From the NCBI GenBank assembly GCA_963698535.1, contig CAVORD010000001.1, forward strand, positions 744,001 through 808,000: DNA of 64,000 bases. Reading direction: 5' to 3'. Origin of the DNA: CAVORD01 sp963698535. GTDB taxonomy: Bacteria > Bacteroidota > Bacteroidia > Bacteroidales > VadinHA17. The notes under the pieces were generated by a model. The model did no database searches. It had not been told where the DNA came from and saw only the letters and a list, made by a program, of their open reading frames with translations. Position 1 is the stretch's first letter; every line of letters begins with the position of its first letter. Of this stretch, positions 51,521 through 60,574 are shown one piece after another. Both the position numbers and the translations under genes were made by a program.

Positions 51521-52480
51521 TCAATTCACCAATTTACCCATTATCAGGGATCTTTCCCACAGTTCGTATGCCACCTCCTTATCCAGTGCTGGCGGTGCGG
51601 GCTCTTCCATAGCAGTCAGGTTAAAGAATTTACCTCTGACATTTTTTATCTCCTCAGATACACCCAGATAGTATAAAGCGTCGGCTGAGATCTGTGCGGG
51701 CCGGAGAGACCGGTCGAGTATATTCTTCTTGATCCATCGGTATACCGGACCGTTTTCCTGACCGGTCTCGGTCTTAACAGCCCCGGGATGCATTGCGATC
51801 ACAGAAACAGCTGTATCGTGTAACTTATCATCGAGAACCAGCATCGAGAGTAGTTGGGCCAGCTTGGCTGAGCCGTAACTTTTCAACCCTGAATATCTGT
51901 GCTTCTCCCAGTTGAGATCGTCAATATTAAGTCCCCACGCAGCAAACCTGTGACCTTCTGAGCTAACCATAATAATTCTCGCCTCAGACTGGCCTTTAAG
52001 CTTTTCAATTAACAGATAGTTGATAATGAATGATGCCAGGTAATGAACAACAAATACCTTCTCCAGTCCGTCATCCGTCGACTCTCTTTTGGTAAGGTAG
52101 ACACCTGCATTATGGATAAGTACATCTATTGACCTATCAAGAGAGGCCAGCTCCTTCCCTGCCCTGTGTATATCTTCCAGCTTGCTGAGATCGGCCAGTT
52201 TATAACTGCATTTTACGCCGAATTCAGCCTCGATCTCCTTTTTAAGGGCTTCCGACTTTTCAGCATTCCTGTTTATGCACAGCAGATCTGCACCGTGAGA
52301 TGCATATTTCCTGGCCGTTAAATAACCTATGCCCGAAGTTGCACCGGTTATAACAACAAGTTTACCCTTAAAATCTTCATCGCAGATCTTAGGGTCCCTG
52401 CTGTTGTTCTTTATCATCGCAAATATGTTGGACCACTCATATTCCCTGAAATATTTCCAGAATTTGCTTCTGTTTTTCAT
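51521..52480 (-). CDS. SDR-family dehydrogenase, retinol-dehydrogenase-like
   Basis: A 319-residue SDR with an N-terminal extension of about 40 residues. The NAD(P) motif TGATSGIG follows LVVITG at about 43-53, then NRNAEKSEAL, LIHNAGVYL, VSSEGHRF and YGSAKLAQLL (Y and K of the catalytic triad). The order resembles retinol dehydrogenases RDH11-14, which reduce retinal and other long-chain aldehydes. Next to a CrtI-like gene, an isoprenoid substrate is plausible but inferred. The gene lies 17 bp before the desaturase. Confidence 0.88.
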   Translation of the reverse strand: MKNRSKFWKYFREYEWSNIFAMIKNNSRDPKICDEDFKGKLVVITGATSGIGYLTARKYASHGADLLCINRNAEKSEALKKEIEAEFGVKCSYKLADLSKLEDIHRAGKELASLDRSIDVLIHNAGVYLTKRESTDDGLEKVFVVHYLASFIINYLLIEKLKGQSEARIIMVSSEGHRFAAWGLNIDDLNWEKHRYSGLKSYGSAKLAQLLSMLVLDDKLHDTAVSVIAMHPGAVKTETGQENGPVYRWIKKNILDRSLRPAQISADALYYLGVSEEIKNVRGKFFNLTAMEEPAPPALDKEVAYELWERSLIMGKLVN

Positions 52481-52552
52481 AGACTATATATAGTTGATGC
52501 TCTGGGTGTTTGATTCAATTCAATTATTACAACTTCACAAAAAAAGTATGGG

Positions 52553-53236
52553 CTAGAAATATATTCCCAAAGCAAAAACATAATCCTGGTTACGGAGTGG
52601 AACAGGGTCTGCGCCCGTGATATTTGGCATAGCCAGGGTGTTCCATCCTATCGTCATGCGATATTCAAAAAAGAAATCCTGACTGAGAAGTTTGAAATCG
52701 GCACCTGCTCCGTAAATAAAGGAATAGTCGAACATATCGAGTGTTTCCATATTCCCTGACTCTTTCGTAATGATCGGAGGCCCGCCCGGTTCAACTGTAC
52801 TGGTAATATCGTATTTCCCGTCAAGCAATAATGAGAGTGCAATACCCGTGCTGCCATAAACCCCTACATTCCCGATGTTTACGAATTTGTATTTTAGCAC
52901 TATAGGCATTTCAAAGTAGTTAATATCATACTCCGAAACAGTGTTTATAGGGAAAGGTACGCTGAGTGAAACATCCTGCCTTGATCCCTTCATTGCATAT
53001 AAGAGTTCCTGCTGTATTCCCACCGATTCGGTAATCGGGAAATATACAAACACTCCGCCTGCGAATCCTTTCCTGCCGGTAGTTTCTACGGTATAGATAT
53101 CGTCGGCCGGAGGTATCCCATACTGTAGGGCATGGCTATAACCTGCCTTTACACCAAAACGGGCCCCTGTCTGTGCCGACAGACAGCCGATTCCCAGAAA
53201 CAAAAATGACAGCAACACAAATAGTGATTTCTTCAT
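52553..53236 (-). CDS. PorT-family outer membrane beta-barrel protein
   Basis: A 227-residue protein with a signal peptide (MKKSLFVLLSFLFLGIGCLSAQ) followed by ARFGVKAGYSHA, IQQELLYAMKG, YFEMPIVLKYKF and a terminal YVFALGIYF. The order matches outer membrane barrel OMP_b-brl_2/PorT-like proteins. Function is unknown. It lies 72 bp before the SDR gene and 52 bp after the SnoaL-like gene; a short 8-bp repeat (ATTAGATA) is just upstream of its start. Confidence 0.88.
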   Translation of the reverse strand: MKKSLFVLLSFLFLGIGCLSAQTGARFGVKAGYSHALQYGIPPADDIYTVETTGRKGFAGGVFVYFPITESVGIQQELLYAMKGSRQDVSLSVPFPINTVSEYDINYFEMPIVLKYKFVNIGNVGVYGSTGIALSLLLDGKYDITSTVEPGGPPIITKESGNMETLDMFDYSFIYGAGADFKLLSQDFFFEYRMTIGWNTLAMPNITGADPVPLRNQDYVFALGIYF

Positions 53237-53288
53237 AGTTTTAAGATTAGATAATTAGATAATTAATTGTTAAATCACTCCTGGTTTC

Positions 53289-53762
53289 TCAACCAAACTT
53301 CCTCTTCATAAATCTCCTGTATGCTTTTCCGAACCTTGGGATGTTATCGAAAATATCACCCCACAGATCGTAATAATCTCTTTGTTCTTTTATTTTCCCC
53401 TCTTCACTGAGTGTCAGCCTGCTGGAACCGTACAGTACAGAGCTGGGATTCTTCTTATAAGCTATGGTCATCTCCCACTCAATAAATAGGATATTATCTT
53501 GTTTTATCGCCCTCACAACATTCATCTTCAGATCCTTCGACCTGTCGGCAAGCCGGGCTGTCATAGCAGTAAAATCCTCCAGTCCGTGTATCTCCTGTAT
53601 CGAATCGCGGAAATAGATATTCTCATCATAGTAAGGTAGGATATGCGACCAGTCGGGTTTACCCTGGGTATTATATGTTTTGGACCATAGCTCTTTAATT
53701 GTCTCAGCATCAATTACTAAAAGATCATTTTCAACTGTCTGCTCTGAAACTTTGTTTTCCAT
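53289..53762 (-). CDS. SnoaL-like / nuclear transport factor 2 family protein
   Basis: A 157-residue cytoplasmic protein of the NTF2 cone fold. IKELWSKTYNTQGKPDWSHILPYYDENIYFRDSIQEIHGLEDFTAMTARL is typical of the group, as are FIEWEMTIAYKKNPSSVLYGSSRLTL and EGKIKEQRDYYDLWG. Members are isomerases, cyclases or binding proteins. The position in a gene row with lipocalin, SDR and desaturase resembles groups seen in light- or stress-responsive clusters. Gap to the lipocalin gene is 23 bp. Confidence 0.85.
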   Translation of the reverse strand: MENKVSEQTVENDLLVIDAETIKELWSKTYNTQGKPDWSHILPYYDENIYFRDSIQEIHGLEDFTAMTARLADRSKDLKMNVVRAIKQDNILFIEWEMTIAYKKNPSSVLYGSSRLTLSEEGKIKEQRDYYDLWGDIFDNIPRFGKAYRRFMKRKFG

Positions 53763-53785
53763 ATCATAAAATATTTTATCGTCTG

Positions 53786-54313
53786 TTATTTCTGCGGAAC
53801 CTTTATCAGCTTGCCTGTATCATATCCTCTTCTCTCCAGTCTCCCGAGCAGGTCATTGTACAAATCCTCCTCCATGAATGGCGACCGCGAGAGTATCCAG
53901 AGGTAATTGTCGGAACTGCTTCCTATTACCGCCCACTGGTACTCATCGTCAAGCTCCATGACGTAATAATCGCCATAGAAGAAGAGAAAAAATGAGACTT
54001 TTAATTTAGACGGAACCGTAGGGTCGGGAATCTTAGCCTTTCCTATGGCTTCCGATCGTTTACCGTCAAGGGTCATCTTATAGCCTGAATTAACAACCTT
54101 TATCTTGCCATCATCTCTGAAGGAATAGGTAGCTGTTACACCCACCAGGTCGCGTTCAAACTTGTGATCATACCTGGCTATCTCGTACCATTGACCAAGG
54201 TATCTCTCAATATCCAGTTCCTTAACTACTCTCTTGTCGGTCATGGAGTTCTGTGCTTTACATGATACTAAAAGGATAAAAGCTAAAAGTACAGGAGTCA
54301 GATTTCTTTTCAT
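53786..54313 (-). CDS. blc: Lipocalin family lipoprotein (Blc-like)
   Basis: A 175-residue lipoprotein (LLAFILLVSC, Cys 18). The lipocalin motif GQWYEIARYDHKFER is present near residue 40, and GVTATYSFRDDGKIKVVNSGYK and YYVMELDDEYQWAVIGSSSDNYLWILSRSP follow, close to bacterial lipocalin Blc. Blc binds fatty acids or lysophospholipids at the outer membrane. It is the first gene of the minus-strand row down to the desaturase, and its 256-bp upstream region to the divergent ABC operon is AT-rich with no sharp promoter seen. Confidence 0.93.
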   Translation of the reverse strand: MKRNLTPVLLAFILLVSCKAQNSMTDKRVVKELDIERYLGQWYEIARYDHKFERDLVGVTATYSFRDDGKIKVVNSGYKMTLDGKRSEAIGKAKIPDPTVPSKLKVSFFLFFYGDYYVMELDDEYQWAVIGSSSDNYLWILSRSPFMEEDLYNDLLGRLERRGYDTGKLIKVPQK

Positions 54314-54569
54314 TATTTGTTATATCTGTTTTGCATTACTAAAGAGTTCTGCATGGTTAAATCAGAAAATTGAGAAATAGAATGAGACCAAATATATATC
54401 CATAATTGAATTGTTCCTCTTTCACATTAACACACTTCCAATATAATTAATTTTATTTTCCCTAAATGTTTAAATGTAAAATGTCATTATTACCTACCTA
54501 TTAGTTCAATGTTGAAGTTCATTTTAGTGTTAAACATATATCTTTATCCATTGTTCTTGATAATATAAA

Positions 54570-55499
54570 ATGATTGAAGTAAGATCGATATCGAAAACCT
54601 ATGGCAAGACTGTATCGCTCAGAGATATAAGTTTCAACATCCGCAGAGGAGAGATATTTGGACTGCTGGGACCAAATGGTGCAGGTAAATCGACAACTGT
54701 AAATATCCTTAATACTCTTTTGAAACCAGATTCAGGAAGCATTTATATAGATGGCATCAACTTGCTTCAGGATCCCGATACCTGTAAGAACAGGATGGGC
54801 ATTGTACCCCAGGAGATAGCGCTGTATGATAATCTCACCGCATTTGAAAATCTTCTTTTCTGGGGAGGTCTCTACAAAGTCCCTGCTGCAAGACTAAAAA
54901 AGCATGCAAGCGAAATTCTTGAGATGGTAGGTCTCTCAGGCAGGAAAGATGACAGAATAAAAACATTTTCCGGAGGAATGAAGAGAAGGGTGAATATTGC
55001 CTGCTCTCTGCTCCATGACCCTGAGATACTGATCCTTGATGAACCAACAGCAGGTGTTGATCCCCAGAACAGGAACTATATTTTTGAGGTCATTGAGAAT
55101 CTTAACAGTGAGGGTATGACTATAATATATACGACCCACTATATGGAGGAGGCTGAGCGCCTGTGCGACACCATAGCAGTAATGGACCTTGGAATTATCA
55201 GTGCTTTTGGAACGCTTCCTGAGCTCAGGAAAATAAGCGGAGCAATGGATATCATAACTGTTAGGATGTCGGAGGATACTGCAGACATTGCCGGAAGAAT
55301 TATTGGTTCATTACCATATAATATCGTTGACAGCTCAATGGATACACTGCGGATAGAGTGCAAAAATGTAAGTGATGACATCTCCAGTATCATAAACAGT
55401 TTAAAGTCAGCAGGTGTAGAAATAAAGGGCATTGATGCTCAGGGAGCTAACCTTGAATCGGTATTCCTGAGGCTAACAGGCAAAAAATTAAGGGATTAA
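54570..55499 (+). CDS. ABC transporter ATP-binding protein (ABC-2 exporter)
   Basis: A 309-residue ATPase. Walker A GLLGPNGAGKST (about 34-42), Q-loop GIVPQEIALYDNLTAFENL, signature FSGGMKRRV and Walker B LILDEPTAGVDP are intact, and the C-terminal part resembles the CcmA/NodI-type subgroup. The permease gene follows by 4 bp. Such pairs export drugs or lipids. Divergent from the lipocalin gene. Confidence 0.95.
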   Translation: MIEVRSISKTYGKTVSLRDISFNIRRGEIFGLLGPNGAGKSTTVNILNTLLKPDSGSIYIDGINLLQDPDTCKNRMGIVPQEIALYDNLTAFENLLFWGGLYKVPAARLKKHASEILEMVGLSGRKDDRIKTFSGGMKRRVNIACSLLHDPEILILDEPTAGVDPQNRNYIFEVIENLNSEGMTIIYTTHYMEEAERLCDTIAVMDLGIISAFGTLPELRKISGAMDIITVRMSEDTADIAGRIIGSLPYNIVDSSMDTLRIECKNVSDDISSIINSLKSAGVEIKGIDAQGANLESVFLRLTGKKLRD

Positions 55500-55503
55500 A
55501 AGC

Positions 55504-56691
55504 ATGTTTAAACTATTCAAAAAGGATATTATCATATTTTTTCATGACCCCAGGTCGTATATACTTACCTTTCTTATACCGGTAATACTTATCACTCTCT
55601 TTGCTTTCGCATACGGAGGTATAGGAAACTACGCAAAAGGGTCGGAGTCGTTACAATTGCTTGTGGTTGACCTTGATAAATCAGAATCATCAGGGCAGTT
55701 CATATCTGAGCTCGATTCATTGAAAGGTATGAATACTGAAATTGCGGAGCTTGATGCTGCAAATGATCTTATAATAGAAGGAAAGTATGCAGGAGCTCTG
55801 GTCTTTCACAAAGGATTTCAGGATTCACTCCGGACAGGCAACGATATGCCTGTTGAGCTCTTCTACGATAAGGAGAAGGAGATGGAGATTGGGATGCTGC
55901 AGGCCGTGGTCATAAATACCTTGCTGCAGACCGCCAGGAAGATTGAGATGAAGAAGTATGTTGAAGCATACCAGCTTGCGCAGGCAGATCAGGAGGCCTT
56001 CAAACGGATGCCTTCGTATAAGGATTCAGGTAATGCCTCATTTCTCAGGATGACTTCAATTGTTGGTGAGAAGAATGATCTGAATCTGGGTCTCGTACAG
56101 GCTATTGCCGGGACAGCTATACTAATGCTTCTTTTCAGTGTTGCAGGTATTGGGACCTCCATACTAGAGGAGAAAGAGAACGGAACAATAAACAGGTTAC
56201 TCTATTCTCCCCTAAGCAGTCACACAATTCTGTACAGCAAAATATTGTTCGCATTTTTTATCTCCGTAGTGCAGCTCACAACAATGTTCCTTTTCTCATG
56301 GATCTTTCTGAAACTTGACATAACGGTAAATCCCGAAGCACTGATCTTAATGGTCATCGCCACAGCATTTGCCGTCTCAAGCATTGGTATTTTCCTTGCC
56401 GCAATATCAAAATCGAGGCAGCAGGCTCAGAGCCTGAGTACCCTTGTAATTCTGGTGATGTCGGCAATGGGAGGAAGTATGATACCTCTCTTTATTATGC
56501 CCGAGATCATGAGTAAGGTTGCAATATTCAGTGTAAACTACTGGGGCATACAAGGTTTTTATGACATCTTCTGGAGACAACTGCCATTATCTGATATCCT
56601 TCCAAAAATATTGATCCTGACCGCCACCGGAGTTGTTTTGACAGGAATATCAATCAGACTGATCACCAGAAATATACTCAGGCTGATCTGA
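55504..56691 (+). CDS. ABC-2 type permease
   Basis: A 395-residue membrane protein of the ABC-2 group. It has one N-terminal helix (PRSYILTFLIPVILITLFAFAYGG), a periplasmic domain (about 45-200), and five C-terminal helices including LVQAIAGTAILMLLFSVAGIGTSILEEKENGTINRLLYSPLS, the ABC-2 coupling motif, and ILVMSAMGGSMIPLF. It pairs with the ATPase 4 bp upstream. Substrate is unknown. Confidence 0.93.
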   Translation: MFKLFKKDIIIFFHDPRSYILTFLIPVILITLFAFAYGGIGNYAKGSESLQLLVVDLDKSESSGQFISELDSLKGMNTEIAELDAANDLIIEGKYAGALVFHKGFQDSLRTGNDMPVELFYDKEKEMEIGMLQAVVINTLLQTARKIEMKKYVEAYQLAQADQEAFKRMPSYKDSGNASFLRMTSIVGEKNDLNLGLVQAIAGTAILMLLFSVAGIGTSILEEKENGTINRLLYSPLSSHTILYSKILFAFFISVVQLTTMFLFSWIFLKLDITVNPEALILMVIATAFAVSSIGIFLAAISKSRQQAQSLSTLVILVMSAMGGSMIPLFIMPEIMSKVAIFSVNYWGIQGFYDIFWRQLPLSDILPKILILTATGVVLTGISIRLITRNILRLI

Positions 56692-56759
56692 CTAAAAAGG
56701 TTCAGCCACCAAATGCCGGACCTTGCCTGACTATTTTAATTAGTATAAATGAAAAACAA

Positions 56760-57227
56760 ATGAAAAAGATAGAAATTGGGGACTATATACCCACATTCTC
56801 CCTCCCCGATCAGGATGGCAAATTATTTAATATAGCTGATCTCATAGGCAGGAAGAAACTGGTGATCTACTTCTATCCGCAGGATGGAAGTCTGAACTGT
56901 ACCCGGCAGGCCTGCTACTTTCGTGATCTTTATGATGTATTTAATGAAACCGGATCAGAAATAATAGGAATAAGTAAACAGTCCGTTGAGAGTCATAAAC
57001 AATTTGCCCTTAATAACCATCTGCTTCATACTCTGCTCAGCGACTCCGATAATGAAGTCAGAAAGCTGTTTGGGGTTCCTTCCAAGGTCTTTGGTTTAAT
57101 ACCGGGCAGGGTTACCTATGTAACTGACCTGGAAGGTAAAGTGGTATATATCTTTGATTCACAGAGTGAGACACAACGGCATGTTGATGAAGCTCTGAAA
57201 ATATGCCTGTTGCTTAAAAGGAGTTGA
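56760..57227 (+). CDS. bcp: Thiol peroxidase/peroxiredoxin, BCP-like
   Basis: A 155-residue peroxiredoxin of the BCP/PrxQ group. The redox pair is Cys47 in SLNCTRQAC and Cys52 five residues later; the usual TPGCT reads SLNCT, so the loop before the peroxidatic Cys is changed, while the Thr (CT) is kept. C-terminal Arg in VIDSQSETQRHVDEAL-type sequence (DSQSETQRHVD) is in order. It reduces hydrogen and organic peroxides. The gene lies 68 bp after the permease. Confidence 0.93.
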   Translation: MKKIEIGDYIPTFSLPDQDGKLFNIADLIGRKKLVIYFYPQDGSLNCTRQACYFRDLYDVFNETGSEIIGISKQSVESHKQFALNNHLLHTLLSDSDNEVRKLFGVPSKVFGLIPGRVTYVTDLEGKVVYIFDSQSETQRHVDEALKICLLLKRS

Positions 57228-57280
57228 GTTTGATGTCAGGAGATAAGTAACCAGGATAACAACGATATAAATATCATTAT

Positions 57281-57745
57281 ATGGGATTCTACCAGTTAAA
57301 AAGAACACAGGAGGTAAATGCACCGGTTAGAGAGGTTTGGGATTTTATCTCCAAACCGGAAAACCTGAAATTGATAACACCCCGCTATATGGGTTTTGAT
57401 ATTGTTACGCCTGACCTTCCGGAAACAATATATGAAGGAATGATAATATGTTATAAGGTCTCTCCTCTTTGGGGTATTAAGACACAATGGGTTACCGAGA
57501 TTACGAAAGTGAGCGACCTTAGTTATTTTATTGATGAGCAGAGAGTAGGTCCCTATAAGATGTGGCATCATCAGCACTTCATTGAAGAGTCTGGCGGCAA
57601 AACCTTAATGACAGATATCGTCAGCTATAAACCTCCAATGGCTTTGCTGGGATCAATAGCCAATTCATTAATAATAAAGAATAAACTTGAAGAGATCTTC
57701 AATTTCAGAAAGAGTGCCATTGATGATATATTTGGCCCCAAATAA
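57281..57745 (+). CDS. SRPBCC family protein
   Basis: A 154-residue START/SRPBCC (polyketide cyclase-like) protein. FYQLKRTQEVNAPVREVWDFISKPENLKLITPRYMGFDI, GMIICYKVSPLWGIKTQWVTEITKV, DEQRVGPYKMWHHQHFIEE and a final IIKNKLEEIFNFRKSAIDDIF match the family used in ligand binding or in membrane lipid and pigment functions. It is found near photolyase or lipocalin clusters in other bacteria, which is context only. Gap to the next gene is 48 bp. Confidence 0.88.
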   Translation: MGFYQLKRTQEVNAPVREVWDFISKPENLKLITPRYMGFDIVTPDLPETIYEGMIICYKVSPLWGIKTQWVTEITKVSDLSYFIDEQRVGPYKMWHHQHFIEESGGKTLMTDIVSYKPPMALLGSIANSLIIKNKLEEIFNFRKSAIDDIFGPK

Positions 57746-57793
57746 TCAGATGCAACAACCAGTCTCAAATTTAACCCGCCGTAATATTATCTT

Positions 57794-58765
57794 ATGATAA
57801 TCAAAAGAATAAGGTCTCTTTTTAATCCGGAGCAATACCATGGATGGGGAAGGAAACGGAAGTACTTCGAAGGATGGTATTTTAAAGTGGTTGATAAAGA
57901 TGAAAACAATGCATTTGCCTTTATTCCAGGCATTTCAATGAATCCCGACGGGGAAAGACACTCTTTCATCCAGGTACTCGATGGCAAAAAGCGGTCATCG
58001 GTGTACCACCGTTTTGGCTACAACGATTTTAAAACAACTTCCGGGGAGTTTGAAATGGAAGTTTCAGGAAATTATTTCTCCAATAACCGGATAGAGCTGA
58101 ACCTGCCCGGATTAACAGGCCGACTGGATTTCAGTGATCAGGCCCGATGGCCAAACAGATGGTACTCTCCGGGAATAATGGGACCGTATGCATTCGTACC
58201 TTTCATGGAGTGCTATCACGGTATCTTGAGTCTCGATCACAGGATAAGCGGAAATCTTATTATCAACGGAGAGAAAGTAGATTTTACCGGTGGACGAGGT
58301 TATACCGAAAAGGACTGGGGACACTCCTTCCCAAGTGCTTATATCTGGATGCAAACAAATCATTTCAGCAGGGAAAATATCTCACTTAAAATGTCAGTGG
58401 CAAAGATCCCATGGCTTGGCAGCTCTTTTGTGGGATTTATTGCAGGAGTGCTTATTGATGGAAGGCTGTATCAGTTTACCACCTACAACGGATCAAAGAT
58501 CTTAAAAACGGCTGTCGATAAGGAACATGTTCAGGTCATTCTGGGAAACAGGCATTACAGACTGGAAATAAGTGCTGTACGATCAGGAAGTACAAAGCTA
58601 TCCTCTCCCATCGAAGGATTCATGGGAGGGCACATTTTTGAAAGCCTCGAGGCTGAGGTAGAGGTGACTCTTACCGATATCAGAAACGGGAGGATAATCC
58701 TTAACGATAAGGGCAAAAATGCAGGGCTTGAAGTTGCAGGCGAGGTAGATGAGTTAATAGTTTAA
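57794..58765 (+). CDS. Tocopherol cyclase family protein
   Basis: A 323-residue protein whose N-terminus YHGWGRKRKYFEGWYFKVVDKDENNAFAFIPGIS and later LDHRISGNLIINGEKVDFTGGRGYTEKDWGHSFPSAYIWMQTNHF match the tocopherol cyclase family (VTE1-like). In plants and cyanobacteria the enzyme closes the chroman ring of tocopherol. Bacteroidota do not make tocopherol as far as known, so the substrate is probably another lipid or isoprenoid; this is inference. It is the last gene of the lipid/stress row, and AGTTGGC remnants follow (58784-58798). Confidence 0.88.
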   Translation: MIIKRIRSLFNPEQYHGWGRKRKYFEGWYFKVVDKDENNAFAFIPGISMNPDGERHSFIQVLDGKKRSSVYHRFGYNDFKTTSGEFEMEVSGNYFSNNRIELNLPGLTGRLDFSDQARWPNRWYSPGIMGPYAFVPFMECYHGILSLDHRISGNLIINGEKVDFTGGRGYTEKDWGHSFPSAYIWMQTNHFSRENISLKMSVAKIPWLGSSFVGFIAGVLIDGRLYQFTTYNGSKILKTAVDKEHVQVILGNRHYRLEISAVRSGSTKLSSPIEGFMGGHIFESLEAEVEVTLTDIRNGRIILNDKGKNAGLEVAGEVDELIV

Positions 58766-58956
58766 GTCATTTCATCGTTTCCGGGCTGGCAGTTGGCAGC
58801 CGAAAAAATATTAAGGCTCTTATTGGGGACAGTAAAAAAATAAATGCCGGGAGTTCATAAATCAAGAGTACTTGAGAATGAGATTCTGCAAGGTCTGAAA
58901 TATATTATCCCCTCCCCTGTTATTTTTATCAAGATTTGTCGTTATTACTATTGAAG

Positions 58957-59472
58957 ATGAATAGTAAGGAGTTTGTAAACAGAATTGTACCCCTTTCACC
59001 CAGGATCTATTCCATGGCTAATCGCATTCTGGGCAACGATGAAGATGCCCGGGATGCAGTCCAGGAGATTATGATAAGATTATGGAAAGGAAGGAACGGT
59101 CTGAATAATCATCCTAACGTAAACGGATTTGTATTTCTTCTTTCACGTAATTATTGTCTGGATATTATTAAAAAGAAAAAACCAGACATTATTGGTTATC
59201 CCATCCTCTTCTCTGATACCATGTCAACGGGCAAAAATAATATGGGTGAACAGGAAGAATTATTTACAATTGTCAGGAAGATAATAGATGAATTACCTGA
59301 TAACCAGAAGGATATTGTAATAATGAGAGATCTCGACGGACTGGAGTTTGAAGAAATAGCAACCATTTCCGGTATTAACCTTAAATATATAAGAGTCCTC
59401 CTCTCAAGGGCAAGAAAAAGAATTGGCTTAAGATTAACAGAAATCTACAATTATCAATATGAAAAAAACTAA
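58957..59472 (+). CDS. RNA polymerase ECF-type sigma factor (second)
   Basis: From ATG 58957 a 171-residue ECF sigma, related to that at 6610. Region 2 has SMANRILGNDEDARDAVQEIMIRLWKGR, region 4 has LPDNQKDIVIMRDLDGLEFEEIATISGINLKYIRVLLSRARKRI. A TTG at 58936 is in frame but adds only hydrophobic residues. It overlaps the next gene by 14 bp. No clear sigma-A promoter was seen before it. Confidence 0.92.
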   Translation: MNSKEFVNRIVPLSPRIYSMANRILGNDEDARDAVQEIMIRLWKGRNGLNNHPNVNGFVFLLSRNYCLDIIKKKKPDIIGYPILFSDTMSTGKNNMGEQEELFTIVRKIIDELPDNQKDIVIMRDLDGLEFEEIATISGINLKYIRVLLSRARKRIGLRLTEIYNYQYEKN

Positions 59473-59881
59473 GGATCTTCTTGGTATGTACATGGAGGCT
59501 AAGACTTCGCTGGAGGAAGAAGAGTATCTGACAAAGAATCGTGGAGATAACTGTGACTCTTCTGAGGCATTATGGTTCAGTTACTTAAAGAACCAAAAGC
59601 AATCCGCCCCTCCCGATCTGGAGAAGCAGATTACCAACCTGATTTCTCAAAAGCATAACTCGAGAAACAGAGTAATTCGTTTATCCTTGTCTGCTGCAGC
59701 TGTTATATTAATAGTGATTACCCTGACTATATCCGGTATTTTCAGCTCAAGGGAGATGGATTATTATCAGAAGGTCACAGCTCTGGAGGAAGCCAATGAA
59801 ATGATTCAGCAATCTGCTCCGAAAAGCGAACCGGAAGAGATCCTTTATGAAGATAAATCATTTAAAATAGTTCTTAAATAA
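59459..59881 (+). CDS. Single-pass membrane protein, candidate anti-sigma
   Basis: A 140-residue protein with a charged N-terminal cytoplasmic region, one helix (LSLSAAAVILIVITLTISGIF, about 77-97) and a short acidic tail. It resembles the protein at 7106 in order and context, and also lacks the zinc motif. Overlap with the sigma gene suggests coupled translation and a partner role. No family was recognised. Confidence 0.68.
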   Translation: MKKTKDLLGMYMEAKTSLEEEEYLTKNRGDNCDSSEALWFSYLKNQKQSAPPDLEKQITNLISQKHNSRNRVIRLSLSAAAVILIVITLTISGIFSSREMDYYQKVTALEEANEMIQQSAPKSEPEEILYEDKSFKIVLK

Positions 59882-59893
59882 TAAACAGAAACC

Positions 59894-60424
59894 ATGAAAA
59901 GAGTATTGTTAACATTATCAGCTGCTATTTTGTTCCTGAGCCAATCTATGGCCCAGCAAACAAATTCAATAACCGAACCTGCAAAAAAGGAGAAGAGCAC
60001 CCAGATTCAATTAAAAGATGGTGCCAAACCGTTGGTAATTATCGATGGCAAAGAATACGACCCGGAAATCCTTGATTTGATCGACCAGGATAAGATAGCT
60101 AAGATGGAAGTATTTAAGGGAGAAGAAGCGATGAAAAGATTCAATGCCGAAAGTGCAATTGTAATAACATCAAATTCAAAAAATGTTATCAGAATAATGG
60201 ACGGTAATACCATAAAAATAGAGAAGAAAGATATGGTTTCTGAAACTTCTGATCCGGTAATCATTATTGACGGGAACGTAAGTGATAAGGAGACTTTGTC
60301 TAACCTATCTCCAGATGATATACACAGTGTTTCAGTGCTTAAGGATGAGAAAGCGATGGCAAAGTATAATACAAAGGCCGGTGTTATAATTATAAAGACC
60401 AAGCCTAAGAAAGAACCCCGATAG
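59894..60424 (+). CDS. Exported protein with two SusC/TonB-plug-like repeats
   Basis: A 176-residue protein with a signal peptide (MKRVLLTLSAAILFLSQSMA). It has two copies of a motif that resembles the plug of SusC-type TonB receptors (plug consensus like VIDG...LNPDDIESIEVLKD..A..YG..A..GVI.I.TK). Copy 1 (47-93) reads PLVIIDGKEYD...DKIAKMEVFKGEEAMKRF...SAIVITS; copy 2 (121-169) reads PVIIIDGNVSD...DDIHSVSVLKDEKAMAKY...KAGVIIIKTK. No barrel follows. The gene lies 12 bp after the membrane protein gene. It may be a periplasmic signalling element or binding partner; inference. Confidence 0.72.
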   Translation: MKRVLLTLSAAILFLSQSMAQQTNSITEPAKKEKSTQIQLKDGAKPLVIIDGKEYDPEILDLIDQDKIAKMEVFKGEEAMKRFNAESAIVITSNSKNVIRIMDGNTIKIEKKDMVSETSDPVIIIDGNVSDKETLSNLSPDDIHSVSVLKDEKAMAKYNTKAGVIIIKTKPKKEPR

Positions 60425-60499
60425 ATCTTATATCTTCCTTGAAACTCAGGCAGAGTCGTGGTTCACAGGAATTTGGATAACCAATATCATGAAATTTAA

Positions 60500-60530
60500 T
60501 AAGGTCTTCTCCTGAGAAAGGAAGACCTTA
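60500..60530 (+). terminator. Hairpin after the sigma operon
   Basis: TAAGGTCTTC/GAAGACCTTA with an 11-base loop. Only a short T tract follows, so it may act as an attenuating hairpin or weak terminator. Confidence 0.6.
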
Positions 60531-60574
60531 TCTATTTCAGGGACAACACAATATAATAAAAAAAGTCTGACTAT

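Noticed and set aside
47578..58765. Biosynthetic gene cluster for a natural product
   Set aside because: ATP-grasp, cupin, SDR and ABC genes occur, but no core synthase (NRPS, PKS, precursor peptide) was found.
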